A stretch of DNA of 64,000 bases from Candidatus Njordarchaeum guaymasense (GCA_030587605.1 JAUQYT010000196.1:1-64000); one strand, 5' to 3'. Numbered from the stretch's first letter, positions 18,241 to 26,683 are shown. Notes: generated from the sequence alone by a model not told the origin. Translations and numbers: made by a program.

Positions 18241-18600
18241 ATGACCATAAGAATCGTTGAAGAGACACTCGAGGTCAAGAAGGCGAAAGTTTCCGTTTCA
18301 ATTCTGGGCCTTAAAAACGCGCTAATCATTCTCGTAACGGATCAAAGGAACGAGTATAGGATTGGAAGCATGGCACTCGCCACTCCAATCGCTGACGGAA
18401 TTGGGGAAACCTTGCCATCAGTTGTTACACTCCTAGGAACTGGCGGAGAGTTATTGGCGAAGGTTCTTGCACGAAAAGCGTCAGCGAACACTGGAATAAT
18501 ATCACTCTCAATAGTAGGTCTGAGAGAAACCGACAGCGAAACAGCATCTTCAATAGTGAAAGCAGTAGAGAAGATCCTAGAGAAAATGCAGTGCGAATAG
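18241..18600 (+). CDS. PAC4-like proteasome assembly chaperone homologue (tentative)
   Basis: A 119-residue protein with an alternating strand/helix pattern. The segment TLLGTGGELLAKVLARKASANTGIISLSIV resembles the SLLG...LA-RLARKT...VSYNL pattern of the eukaryotic proteasome assembly chaperone PSMG4/PAC4. The N-terminal strand (VSVSILGLKNALIILVTD) would match its first sheet. I infer a cytoplasmic chaperone of 20S proteasome alpha rings. No proteasome gene lies in the window, so context gives no support. The start is ATG 18241. Confidence 0.5.
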   Translation: MTIRIVEETLEVKKAKVSVSILGLKNALIILVTDQRNEYRIGSMALATPIADGIGETLPSVVTLLGTGGELLAKVLARKASANTGIISLSIVGLRETDSETASSIVKAVEKILEKMQCE

Positions 18601-18695
18601 ATGAGTAAGCGCACAGCAAAATGTGTTCGGTGGAAACGCCTGTATGCTAAGTCTCTATACAAACACCGAGAACAAACTGTGAGTTGAAAGTAGAA

Positions 18696-19970
18696 ATGGC
18701 GAAAGTATGGGGATTCATCAAGTGCCCAATCTATAACTATATACACATAAATAGCTTGGAAAAGGATCTCATAGACACTTACCCCTTTCAAAGACTAAGA
18801 AGGCTCAGACAGTTAGTGGGAGCTGACTATGCTTATCCTGGGGCATGTCACACGCGCTTCGAGCATTCATTAGGGGTAATGCACTTAGCAGGTGAACTCT
18901 CAACAACCATGGCCAAAAATGGTCAACTCACAGTTGATGAAGTCCAAGAGATCAAGGTAGCTGCACTTCTTCATGATGTGGGTCATGGACCTTTTTCACA
19001 TGTCTTCGAGCCAATACTAATTCAAAACCTGAACAAAACACATGAAGATATGAGTGCATGGATCATCAAAAAAACAGAGATTTCCGATGTCATGAAGAGA
19101 GAAGGAATAGACCCAACTAAGGTCAGTGAACTAGCTATTGGGAAACTCAAGAACACAAAGAAGCAGTTTATGAATCAGATAATATCAAGCGCAGTAGATG
19201 TCGACAAGATGGATTTCGTCGTAAGGGACACATATCACACTGGAGCGGAGTATGGGCACGTCGACATTTTCCGCTTGATATACACAATGGACATCATGGA
19301 TAATAGCATAGCAATTGACCTGACAGCTCTGACGACGCTCGAAACTTTCATTCTCGCGAGAATAGAGTCATTTAGGGCAATTTACTTCCACCGCGTATCG
19401 AGAGCAGCACAGATAATGCTCGAGAAAGCAATGACTATTGCAAAGGACAAGTTGGGGCTTACTAATATCGAGGAAATCAACGACTATCTCAAGTTAGATG
19501 ATTACAGTATGTGGACTCATCTAAAAGAAGCTGAAGAGTCCAAGAAGATAATTGACAGGCTTGAAAGAAGAGAACTATTGAAGCAAGCCTATGAGAAGAC
19601 TTTCCTTGCAAAAGACGAGACGCTCACAAGCGTCCTGACAAATGGAAAGGTCCGAAGCGAACTTGAAAACGAAATAGCGACAAAAGCTACTCTTGATTCT
19701 GAACAGGTGACGATAGATGTCCCATCTCTACCTTCAGTCGCTACTTCCCATGCCATGGTGCCTGAGAAGATAGAGATCCCTCTCTTCTACAAAGACAGCA
19801 GCGGCAGAAAGACGCCACGTAGACTTACCGACGCGTCCAAAATAATAGATCTTCTGAGAGGGTACATGAACATAGTCAGAGTGTACACGACCCGCGAAAA
19901 TAGGGAAGCAGTTAGAAAAGCATCAGAAAAACTGCTGGGGAAACCACAATCTCTAGAAATATCGTATTGA
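18696..19970 (+). CDS. HD-superfamily phosphohydrolase (dGTPase/SAMHD1-like)
   Basis: A metal-dependent phosphohydrolase of the COG1078 kind. Visible motifs are HTRFEHSLGVMHLAG (first His), LLHDVGHGPFSHVFE (the HD pair) and DVDKMDFVVRD (the last Asp). Fold and length (about 424 residues from ATG 18696) fit nucleotide triphosphohydrolases that control dNTP pools; the substrate here is not known. An in-frame TTG at 18684 is an alternative start. The C-terminal 80 residues (PEKIEIPLFYKDSSGRKTPR onward) form a separate domain often seen in this group. Confidence 0.88.
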   Translation: MAKVWGFIKCPIYNYIHINSLEKDLIDTYPFQRLRRLRQLVGADYAYPGACHTRFEHSLGVMHLAGELSTTMAKNGQLTVDEVQEIKVAALLHDVGHGPFSHVFEPILIQNLNKTHEDMSAWIIKKTEISDVMKREGIDPTKVSELAIGKLKNTKKQFMNQIISSAVDVDKMDFVVRDTYHTGAEYGHVDIFRLIYTMDIMDNSIAIDLTALTTLETFILARIESFRAIYFHRVSRAAQIMLEKAMTIAKDKLGLTNIEEINDYLKLDDYSMWTHLKEAEESKKIIDRLERRELLKQAYEKTFLAKDETLTSVLTNGKVRSELENEIATKATLDSEQVTIDVPSLPSVATSHAMVPEKIEIPLFYKDSSGRKTPRRLTDASKIIDLLRGYMNIVRVYTTRENREAVRKASEKLLGKPQSLEISY

Positions 19971-20017
19971 GTGCATGGAATCATGTGATGAACAGAATCC
20001 AAGCACACACCTTTTCT

Positions 20018-20362
20018 TTACTTTCCAATGAAATAGGAACGAATTTCCTCCCAGAGTTCCTTGCGCAACCTACCTATATCCTCAAGCTCGACGGCTTCGG
20101 CATCCTTGATAGAATTCTGGAGTTGAACCACGTTGCCTACTGTACTAATGTTCTTGGCATCCACTGGGAACTCGACATCTAATCCTTTAACCATCAGTTC
20201 GGCACGAAATTCTGGAAGAACAATTTTGATGCTCCTTACAATACCGACTATCTTGGCACCTGCATCGATCACAGCTCTACCGATTAACCGCCCTCGCCCC
20301 GGCATTACAAGTTCGTACAATTCGGCCTCTGTAACAGAACGTTTATCTTCAGGCGACGCCAT
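20018..20362 (-). CDS. hypothetical protein, possible PRC-barrel-like fold
   Basis: A 114-residue protein preceded by GGAGG 7-8 bases before its ATG, and so well supported as a gene. The centre (GRLIGRAVIDAGAKIVGIVRSIKIVLPEFRAELMVKG) has the short-strand pattern of PRC-barrel domains, which bind RNA or proteins in ribosome maturation and other settings. The C-terminus is a helix (IGRLRKELWEEIRSYF). The fold assignment is tentative and the function unknown. Confidence 0.65.
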   Translation of the reverse strand: MASPEDKRSVTEAELYELVMPGRGRLIGRAVIDAGAKIVGIVRSIKIVLPEFRAELMVKGLDVEFPVDAKNISTVGNVVQLQNSIKDAEAVELEDIGRLRKELWEEIRSYFIGK

Positions 20363-20432
20363 GATTATGCCTCCAGTTGCACCGATTGCAAAATGATGAT
20401 AAAGAATATGTCAAACTACCTTTTCAGTTTTT

Positions 20433-20963
20433 CTAAGATTCCTGTAAACCTGGCACAATTAGTACGTCTTCGTCTTGACCAGAGGGCTTGCCTTGAGAAT
20501 TTATTGATTCTATAATAACTGTCACCAGATCCTCAGGCACTGTTCGCCTTAATCCGCCCATTTGAAACACCTTGATTGAGGAGGAGTCAACTGACACTCG
20601 GACAAGGTAACGATCCGAAAGTAAACTTACAACTTTGTCTCGTCTTAGGTATCGATAGTTGATGTAGACTATGAAATCTATTGTCGGTGGAGGCGGGGAT
20701 AGCTTGGATATACGTTCTACTTCGCGTTCCTCTAGGTAGTTGAAGTACAGTCCTTCAGCTATCCCGACTTCGAAAGTTCTATTCACTGAAAACATGCCAG
20801 AGCGCCCAGCAACCCACGTGTTAACCCGGTCTTCAAGGCTATTCAGGTTGCAGAAACCACCAGCGATCAGGGCAACGGCTTTCAGGGTAGGCATTCTCGT
20901 CGAAAAACGGATGTCGAGGTGTGCGAAAGGTGGAAAGTCATGGTAGATACCCAGCTCATCCAT
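20433..20963 (-). CDS. hypothetical protein, no family recognised
   Basis: A 176-residue protein starting MDELGIYHDF; a TTG two codons upstream is possible. The N-terminal half (PTLKAVALIAGGFCNLNSLEDRVNTWVAG) and the middle (TIDFIVYINYRYLRRDKVVSLLSDRYLVRVSVDSS) look like a folded alpha/beta protein, but I recognise no motif. It lies 18 bases downstream of the p27-like zinc protein on the same strand and 70 bases upstream of the PRC-like gene. The three probably form one transcript. Confidence 0.6.
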   Translation of the reverse strand: MDELGIYHDFPPFAHLDIRFSTRMPTLKAVALIAGGFCNLNSLEDRVNTWVAGRSGMFSVNRTFEVGIAEGLYFNYLEEREVERISKLSPPPPTIDFIVYINYRYLRRDKVVSLLSDRYLVRVSVDSSSIKVFQMGGLRRTVPEDLVTVIIESINSQGKPSGQDEDVLIVPGLQES

Positions 20964-20981
20964 CCGCAACCCAACCCGAGG

Positions 20982-21344
20982 CTACTTGGACTTACCTAAA
21001 CGCTCCAAGACTTCGAGGATCTTGAGTAGTGTAAGCATGAGTTCCGACATTTGAGACAATCTCACAGGGTCAGATGTCTCATCAACCTCAACCCGAAGCT
21101 TCTTGAGCTTGGCCAGTACTGTTGAAGTCATCTGGGGAATCATCGCTTTTACGCTATCCACCTGTGGGGATGCAGGGGGTGCAGAGGCTAGGGCAGGAGT
21201 GAGAGTGGGAGACGAACCACACTTGACACAATAAGTTCTATTTTCGAGTCTGAACAAGGGCGAATTACAGACTGAGCAGTTATCTGGAAGCATCGTCGCC
21301 CCAGCCCTCAATGATTCAGCCATTTTCTTGATAACCTCATTCAT
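20982..21344 (-). CDS. Sjogren/scleroderma autoantigen 1 (p27)-like zinc protein
   Basis: A 120-residue protein with an amphipathic N-terminal helix (MNEVIKKMAESLRAGATML) followed by a zinc ribbon, CSVCNSPLFRLENRTYCVKCG. This is the arrangement of the Auto_anti-p27 family shared by archaea and eukaryotes. A Pro/Ala-rich linker leads to a C-terminal coiled-coil region (about 75-118). The molecular function of the family is not established. It heads the small minus-strand gene group that ends at 20018. Confidence 0.8.
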   Translation of the reverse strand: MNEVIKKMAESLRAGATMLPDNCSVCNSPLFRLENRTYCVKCGSSPTLTPALASAPPASPQVDSVKAMIPQMTSTVLAKLKKLRVEVDETSDPVRLSQMSELMLTLLKILEVLERLGKSK

Positions 21345-21476
21345 ATATCAGAAACTCCTTTATGGAAAAACATTCTTATTGTCAATAGGCTTTGAGACAG
21401 AGTAGACCTAGCATACCTTACTATATATTTCATTGCCGAGAATTAAAGAGTGCACTCTAAGTGAGGGAAGAGCAAA

Positions 21477-21755
21477 ATGAGTAAGAGAGCGACGCAGAAA
21501 TACCAGCAAAACATTGATGAAGCTATCCAAATACTGAATGGCATCATAAGACCTGAAGCACAAATACCGAGAAACATCAAGAGGGCAGCTAACAACGCCA
21601 TTGGCGAACTTCAATCCGGAAAAGGAAGTTTTGCACTAAGAGCCTCAAACGCGATATCTGTTCTGGAAGAGGTTTCACAGGATCCAAATTGCCCACCGTA
21701 TGCACGAACAATGATCCTCCAGGTGCTTGCAAGGCTAGAAACAATCCGAGACTAA
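21477..21755 (+). CDS. UPF0147 family protein
   Basis: A 92-residue all-helical protein. The segments ILNGIIRPEAQIPRNIKRAANNAI and ISVLEEVSQDPNCPPYARTMILQVLARLE are characteristic of the archaeal UPF0147 family, whose function is unknown. The start is ATG 21477. A TATA-like CTATATATTT lies at 21421-21430. It is followed 60 bases later by a tRNA-Leu gene on the same strand. Confidence 0.9.
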   Translation: MSKRATQKYQQNIDEAIQILNGIIRPEAQIPRNIKRAANNAIGELQSGKGSFALRASNAISVLEEVSQDPNCPPYARTMILQVLARLETIRD

Positions 21756-21815
21756 ATGAGACCCGACGACGCAATCTAGCAAGGCGCGTGCGGTGACGAG
21801 GACTCAAAAGATAAT

Positions 21816-21959
21816 GCGGGGGTGTCCGAGTCTGGTCAAAGGAGGTAGACACGTTCGGAAGTGACCTACGCTCAGGACCTACCGGCGTAGAAGGCTATTT
21901 CGATCATCACAGATAGCCAACGTAGGCCTGCGAGGGTTCGAAGCCCTCCCCCCGCACCA
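21816..21959 (+). tRNA. tRNA-Leu(CAG) with two non-canonical introns
   Basis: The ends GCGGGGG and CCCCCGC-A-CCA, the D-arm (TCC...GGA) and the T-arm GAGGG TTCGAAG CCCTC fit archaeal tRNA-Leu. The anticodon loop CTCAGGA (21871-21877, anticodon CAG) only obtains a full stem, GTAGG/CCTAC, if 21 bases (21849-21869) between positions 30 and 31 are removed. A second insert of 35 bases (21891-21925) splits the long variable arm; it contains a GGCTAT/ATAGCC hairpin and its removal restores the usual CGGCGTAGGCCTGC. The boundaries could shift by a few bases because of the repeated CGTAG. CCA is encoded. Confidence 0.87.
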
Positions 21960-22110
21960 CCGATGAGAATTTCGCGTTAAGGTGCTCTTCCCCCTCGCTT
22001 ATGACAAGCGAATGTAACTCACTCATTCAGCGAATCTTAGTTAGAAGTGGATTCCGATTATCAAGTTTATCTTGTGCTAGTTGCTTGCCCCGGTCGTGTG
22101 TGAGAAGAAG

Positions 22111-22309
22111 TGGCGCCGTGGACCGGATTTTCATAGCCGAAGCGTATCAATGCGCAAATCCAGCTAATTTGAACCGGTGCTCCCCGAAAGGGGAACGGGA
22201 TCTCGAGTCGGGGTGCGCAAGCATCTCGCACGGTCCCGCGCCTTAACCGGGCATGGCTGGCTGACAACCCACTAAGTTTATGAGTGCTTCAGCCTTTGGC
22301 TACCACGGC
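22111..22309 (-). tRNA. tRNA-Ser(CGA) with three introns (D-loop, anticodon loop edge, T-loop)
   Basis: Read on the minus strand, GCCGTGG (22303-22309) pairs with CCACGGC (22115-22121), followed by discriminator G and encoded CCA. The anticodon stem CGGGA/TCCCG and loop CTCGAGA (anticodon CGA) appear after removing 26 bases (22208-22233), whose ends form a GTGCG/CGCAC helix. The D-arm GCC...GGC is completed by removing about 43 bases (22253-22295). The T-arm ACCGG TTCAAAT CCGGT is completed by removing about 40 bases (22127-22166). The variable arm is CCCC TTTC GGGG. The 199-base gene yields a normal type II tRNA of about 90 bases. Exact splice points are inferred from pairing. Confidence 0.83.
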
Positions 22310-22438
22310 GCCGTAACGAATATTCTGACCCATTGGAATAAAGTACTAGCAGAGTACTATTAAAACACTTTCTGACAAGGACCATCCTTTAATAATTAGG
22401 AACAATTTTAACTAGTGGATCTCTAATTATTCCGGACG

Positions 22439-23995
22439 GTGATGCCGAGAGGACGAGTGGGGAACGAGTTGAGCGACAAGCAAAAGACGCAAAACGCAGT
22501 GCGAACATTACTTAGAGCGGGAGTTCAACTGAGTCCTGATGCGCTCAGCTATCTATCTCTGCAACCGGACCCTATTGAAGTAGCCTCGAAGACACTAGAG
22601 GAGTTGGGTAGAAGAGAAACAAAGCCTCTCGTAATAACAAGGAATATACTTGAAGAGATGGTACCAAGAAGCGCTCCATCACACTTCCGAATTGTTGACT
22701 TTGATGACTCCAACAACTTGGCTTTTAGTAGCGCGGGTGAGGTCGCCGTTTCTCTCGAAGTACTTTCCCCACTTTACGAGGATTCTTCATCTGAGGGGAA
22801 ACTTGACGACTTCATAGCTTATTTCCAAAATCGCTACGAGAAAATGAAACGATTATTCAGAGCAAGGAAAGATTCCATGGAAGCCGTCACAATCAGGGAA
22901 GCGTCGGGAGGGGACGAAGGCAGCAAGGCGAAGATCATTGGGCTGGTGACATCGAAGCGGGAAACAGAAAGAGGAATGATAATTCTGGAATTAGAGGACC
23001 TGACGGGAACTCTCTCAGCAACAGTGTCAAATAGAGACGATAAATTGTATCACAAAGGGTCGCGCGTTTTACTCGATCAAGTCATCCGTATCGACGGAAC
23101 AATCAGAGCGGACAAAACAGCCTCCGTTAGGGAGATAACCTGGGCCGATGTTCCCTACGACCGCAGACCGAATCATGCCAAGGAACCAGTTTTCGCAGTG
23201 CTTATATCGGACATACACTATGGCAGCGCTAAGTTCCTGAAAGACCAATTTGAAGAATTCGTAGGTTGGATCAGAGGGGAAGGACCAACTGATGAAGCCG
23301 CAAAAATGGCGAAAAGAGTCAAGTACTTAGTAATCGCAGGCGACCTAGTCGACGGAATCGGTGTATACCCAAACCAAGAAGATGAACTGGAAGTTAAGGA
23401 CATATATGAGCAATACGGGCAACTTGCAGACTACATTAAGAAGATCCCGTCAACCATAGAGATAATAGCGATCCCAGGAAACCATGATGCGACTCGCTTG
23501 GCACTTCCTCAACCACCCATTCCAGAAAAGTACGTCGGACCGATAACAAAATCCTGCACCAACTTCCACATGATCGGAAATCCGGGATTTGTTAAGATCC
23601 ACGGGGTGGATACGCTAGTCTATCATGGGAGAATAATTGACAACATCCTCTCAACGCTACCTGAAATCAGCAGCAGGACGGTAACTCAAGCGCTTCACGA
23701 ACTCGTAAGATGCAGGCACATAGCTCCGACATGGGATCCTAACAACCCTATAGTTCCCACAAGTGAAGACTTGCTAGTAATGGAAAGAGTACCGGATATC
23801 CTCCATATGGGGCACATTCACATAAACGCTGTATCCCAGTATAGGGGCGTCCTTACGGTAAACTCGGGGGCATTCCAATCCCAGACATCTTATCAAAGGG
23901 GTATGGGAGTGAAGCCGACGCCAGGGATAGTCGAAATCGTGAATCTAATGACATTGAAGCCTGCGCAAATCGTCTTTAGCGCCGAAAACCAGTAA
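22439..23995 (+). CDS. polB: DNA polymerase D small subunit (DP1)
   Basis: DP1 is the calcineurin-like 3'-5' exonuclease and accessory subunit of PolD, the replicative polymerase of most archaea outside Crenarchaeota. The N-terminal helical region is followed by an OB fold (about 155-235) and the phosphoesterase core: LISDIHYGSAKF, LVIAGDLVDGIG, AIPGNHDATR, LVYHGR and MGHIH, so all metal ligands are visible. At 518 residues it is of normal size. The start is GTG 22439 or ATG 22442. It is convergent with orc1/cdc6, and the large subunit is at 38.9 kb. Confidence 0.95.
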   Translation: MMPRGRVGNELSDKQKTQNAVRTLLRAGVQLSPDALSYLSLQPDPIEVASKTLEELGRRETKPLVITRNILEEMVPRSAPSHFRIVDFDDSNNLAFSSAGEVAVSLEVLSPLYEDSSSEGKLDDFIAYFQNRYEKMKRLFRARKDSMEAVTIREASGGDEGSKAKIIGLVTSKRETERGMIILELEDLTGTLSATVSNRDDKLYHKGSRVLLDQVIRIDGTIRADKTASVREITWADVPYDRRPNHAKEPVFAVLISDIHYGSAKFLKDQFEEFVGWIRGEGPTDEAAKMAKRVKYLVIAGDLVDGIGVYPNQEDELEVKDIYEQYGQLADYIKKIPSTIEIIAIPGNHDATRLALPQPPIPEKYVGPITKSCTNFHMIGNPGFVKIHGVDTLVYHGRIIDNILSTLPEISSRTVTQALHELVRCRHIAPTWDPNNPIVPTSEDLLVMERVPDILHMGHIHINAVSQYRGVLTVNSGAFQSQTSYQRGMGVKPTPGIVEIVNLMTLKPAQIVFSAENQ

Positions 23996-24010
23996 TGTAA
24001 ACTGTCTTTC

Positions 24011-25270
24011 TTAGTCGCTCTGTTTCGAAAGCTTAGGGACATAGTTTGATATGCTCTTTATTCGCTCGTCGTCCTCGAGAACTTCCTTGACTTGGCTTTG
24101 AGGAACCAAGAGCTTTATCTTCTTAGTTCTCCCGTACCGCCCCTTGCTCTCAACTTTAGCATTGATTATCCCCAGCATGTCCAACTCGTTCACCAAGTCG
24201 CCGACACGCCTTTGTGTAAGCATGTCGAGCCCTAGCTTCCCACAAAACTCGCTATAAACATCAAAAACGCTCCCAGTAATCACTTCCTTCTCTCCGGATT
24301 TCTCCAACAGGTAAATGGTGTAAAGGACTAACTTAGATTGGATTGGCAGGGTTCTCAAGGTCTCAGTCACGGTGTCGTACTCGATGCATCCCTGCGCTGC
24401 GCGAACATGCTTCTCAGTTACCTTGCGCTCACCAGCTCGTTCACATAGCTCCCCAGCAACCCTAAGAAGATCCAAGGCTCGACGGGCATCACCGTGTTCC
24501 CGTGCAGCAAGAGCGGCGCAGAGGTTGATGACCCCTTCATCAAGGATCCCATCGCGGAAACCCATCGCCGCACGTTGCCTTAAGATGTCCTGGAGCTCGG
24601 GAGCAGTATAAGGAGGAAAGACAACTTCCTCTTCACTCAAGCTACTTATAACGCGGGGGTCTAGGTAGTCCTTGAATTTCAGATCGTTAGATATCCCGAC
24701 CAAACTAACCCTCCCCCGCTTCAGAGAGGTGTTAATCCGAGTCAAGTCATACAAGACGTCGTCTCCGTCTTTTTTCACAACCATGTCAACCTCGTCAAGA
24801 ACAATTATCACAAGCTCGTTCTTGTCAGTGATCTCATCCACAAAGCGCCGGTAGACCTCGTCGGTTGGGAGACCAGTGAAAGGAACATCTAACCCGGCGT
24901 CCTTGCACAAGTTTGACAAGACTCGGTAGTTTGTGTCTACAACTCTGCAATTTATATAAGCGGTTCTCAGAGTGGGAACATCCGACCCCGATACCTTTGT
25001 CCTAGCAGACAGGTACTTCAAGACGTACTTTGCGACAGCAGTCTTGCCAGTACCAGTCTTACCATATATGAAAACATTAGAAGGAGTAGAACCTCTAAGA
25101 GAAGAACTAAGAATCGCACCCAAACGTGCAATCTGCTCCTGTCTGTGAGGAAGTTCATCAGGGACAAAAGTAGGTCTCAATACGTCACCGTTCTTGAAAA
25201 TAGTCTGAGACTTCAAAAAGTTGTCAAAGATAGCATCCAATGGACCCTTTTCACTCACCACAGACACCAC
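24011..25270 (-). CDS. cdc6: Orc1/Cdc6 replication initiator, origin-proximal copy
   Basis: This AAA+ protein marks origins and loads the MCM helicase. From GTG 25270 it is 419 residues: Walker A YGKTGTGKTAVAKY, Walker B LVIIVLDEVDMVVK, sensor 1 VSLVGISNDLKFKDYLDPRV, sensor 2 GDARRALDLLRVAG, and a C-terminal winged helix (VFDVYSEFCGKLGLDMLTQRRVGDLVNELDMLGII) that binds ORB DNA. Frames open further upstream to 25495 but add a non-homologous N-terminus, so I start where the family normally begins (VVSVVSEKGPLDAIFDNFLK). GAGAGG precedes the start. It is separated from the predicted origin only by the wHTH-like gene. Confidence 0.95.
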   Translation of the reverse strand: MVSVVSEKGPLDAIFDNFLKSQTIFKNGDVLRPTFVPDELPHRQEQIARLGAILSSSLRGSTPSNVFIYGKTGTGKTAVAKYVLKYLSARTKVSGSDVPTLRTAYINCRVVDTNYRVLSNLCKDAGLDVPFTGLPTDEVYRRFVDEITDKNELVIIVLDEVDMVVKKDGDDVLYDLTRINTSLKRGRVSLVGISNDLKFKDYLDPRVISSLSEEEVVFPPYTAPELQDILRQRAAMGFRDGILDEGVINLCAALAAREHGDARRALDLLRVAGELCERAGERKVTEKHVRAAQGCIEYDTVTETLRTLPIQSKLVLYTIYLLEKSGEKEVITGSVFDVYSEFCGKLGLDMLTQRRVGDLVNELDMLGIINAKVESKGRYGRTKKIKLLVPQSQVKEVLEDDERIKSISNYVPKLSKQSD

Positions 25271-25457
25271 ACCCTCTCTTGCGTCCGCGCAAAGTGAGGA
25301 GCATTTGAAAGAACTGGTAATTATAGTTTTTGGATAAAGACAAAAATGCGTAAGGCCCAACTGAGCTCGAATCAGGGAAGCCTGAAGAATGTAGATAATT
25401 CTGACAACAAAAATAGATAGAGCAACTGATCTTACGACAGAATGATGAGGAAAGACC

Positions 25458-25991
25458 TCATTTAGAAGAGCTCTTAGGAGAACGCGTTCTCTCAATTTGC
25501 GCGATCTCGTCTTTCACCTTCTCGCCGCGCAGAAGGTACTCATAGCCACCCACACCATGACGCCGCTCAAGAATACCATTAGTGGAATCTGCAAGGCGAA
25601 GAAGGTATGTCGAAACTGTGCTGCCTCTCAGTCTCCGTTTGAAGACTGTCTCATATTCGTCTTGCACGTCTCGAGAAGTGAAGGACCCGTACCGGAAATG
25701 CTTGACCAACAAGAATCTGACTTTATCGAATGTGCTGGAGAAAGATACGGACTCAACAGGTCCGACCTCAGCAGCCCCTTCCCCTAGTTTTTCACCCTCT
25801 GCCAATGTGCCTCTAGATGACAGTACGCTCGAAATGTATTTACCTATGGACTCAGAGAGCGACTTAGGAATCGCTCCATCGACCATCACAGTGACCCTCC
25901 CGCCAGTGTCAGGGTCGAAGACCTCTATCTTGATCAAGGCATTCTTTGGCAACGCCGGATCACCAAAAACAAGAGTGACACAATCATTCAC
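25458..25991 (-). CDS. hypothetical protein with C-terminal winged-helix-like domain next to oriC
   Basis: A 177-residue protein with a GTG start. The N-terminal 60 residues (CVTLVFGDPALPKNALIKIEVFDPDTGG...) are beta-rich. Residues about 90-160 look like a winged helix: FDKVRFLLVKHFRYGSFTSRDVQDEYETVFKRRLRGSTVSTYLLRLADS, then a wing (ILERRHGVGGYEYLL). I do not recognise the family. It is encoded between orc1/cdc6 and the predicted origin, reading away from the origin. A TTCACA half-site overlaps its start codon and four more copies of that motif lie just upstream. I infer a DNA-binding protein acting at the origin or on its own promoter. Confidence 0.7.
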   Translation of the reverse strand: MNDCVTLVFGDPALPKNALIKIEVFDPDTGGRVTVMVDGAIPKSLSESIGKYISSVLSSRGTLAEGEKLGEGAAEVGPVESVSFSSTFDKVRFLLVKHFRYGSFTSRDVQDEYETVFKRRLRGSTVSTYLLRLADSTNGILERRHGVGGYEYLLRGEKVKDEIAQIERTRSPKSSSK

Positions 25992-26002
25992 AGCTTACAG
26001 CG

Positions 26003-26052
26003 TTCACAACTATTAAACATTACGATAACATTCACAATGTGAACTTGTGAAC
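26003..26052. repeat. TTCACA/TGTGAA palindrome cluster, site 1 with flanking half-sites
   Basis: A palindrome, TTCACA-A-TGTGAA at 26031-26043, is flanked by the half-sites TTCACAA (26003-26009) and TTGTGAAC (26045-26052). It lies directly upstream of the wHTH gene start, where a further TTCACA (25987-25992) overlaps the start codon. Confidence 0.75.
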
Positions 26053-26185
26053 ATAGCTGAGACAAGGAAACAACAAGTCGGACGACCAATGCACCTCCTC
26101 CGCTCCCGCGGATGGAATGAGGCAACCGACTGAGGAAGATCCAGGCTTCAGCGATTGTGGTGGAAAACCTGCACGTCAGGATCCA

Positions 26186-26199
26186 TTCACATTTGTGAA
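26186..26199. repeat. TTCACA/TGTGAA palindrome, site 2
   Basis: TTCACA and TGTGAA are separated by two T. It lies 42 bases to the left of ORB 1. Confidence 0.75.
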
Positions 26200-26240
26200 G
26201 AAGGGGAAATCAGGCAATATGGGAGGAGGGAAACCCTTTT

Positions 26241-26260
26241 TTCCAGTGGAAATAGGGGGG
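26241..26260 (+). promoter_or_regulatory. origin recognition box 1 (ORB)
   Basis: TTCCAGTGGAAA followed at once by a run of six G matches the archaeal ORB: a dyad core plus a G-string on one side that orients Orc1/Cdc6. Confidence 0.85.
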
Positions 26261-26361
26261 TTAAGGAACCCTTTTCCGACAAAAAAGGCTGATAATAGCT
26301 CTAAAAGGTCGAAATAGAAGCATGTAATCACCACCGCAAGACCGTCTCTCGCAACCTCGAG

Positions 26362-26381
26362 TTCACAAAGCTACTTGTGAA
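26362..26381. repeat. TTCACAA/TTGTGAA palindrome, site 3
   Basis: Seven-base arms TTCACAA and TTGTGAA flank a six-base spacer. The site lies between the two ORBs. Confidence 0.75.
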
Positions 26382-26589
26382 GATGATGTGCATTAAGGGA
26401 GTCCACACCCCTTCATCTCCACTCGAGAAAGCTCCAAACGGATAGAGGACCTCTTATATGTTCAGAAGCCTTGTTACTAATATCGACAAAATATGATAAG
26501 AATAGTTATATGTAAAACAATCCCTCTCCAATTGGGCTCTCTCGCAAACTGGGTACACACATCTCTCCACCCAACGTCCCATCGCGAAC

Positions 26590-26610
26590 TTCCAGTGGAA
26601 ATGTAAGGGT
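26590..26610 (+). promoter_or_regulatory. origin recognition box 2 (ORB or mini-ORB)
   Basis: A second copy of the identical core TTCCAGTGGAAA, followed after four bases by AAGGGT. It is in the same orientation as ORB 1 and 349 bases from it. The shorter G-run makes it closer to a mini-ORB. Confidence 0.78.
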
Positions 26611-26683
26611 GCGCCAAGGGTCAGAGGCGTGATCCCCTGGGTTTTCTGCCAGTCCTTGTCGCCCACTTGGCGGCATAGATGAT

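Noticed and set aside
22001-22267. frames on both strands at 22.0-22.3 kb
   Set aside because: They lie across tRNA-Ser(CGA) and have no protein-like composition.
26117-26317. 66-codon plus-strand frame inside the origin
   Set aside because: It overlaps ORB 1 and a palindrome, is Gly/Lys-rich from G-run DNA, and has no start signal.
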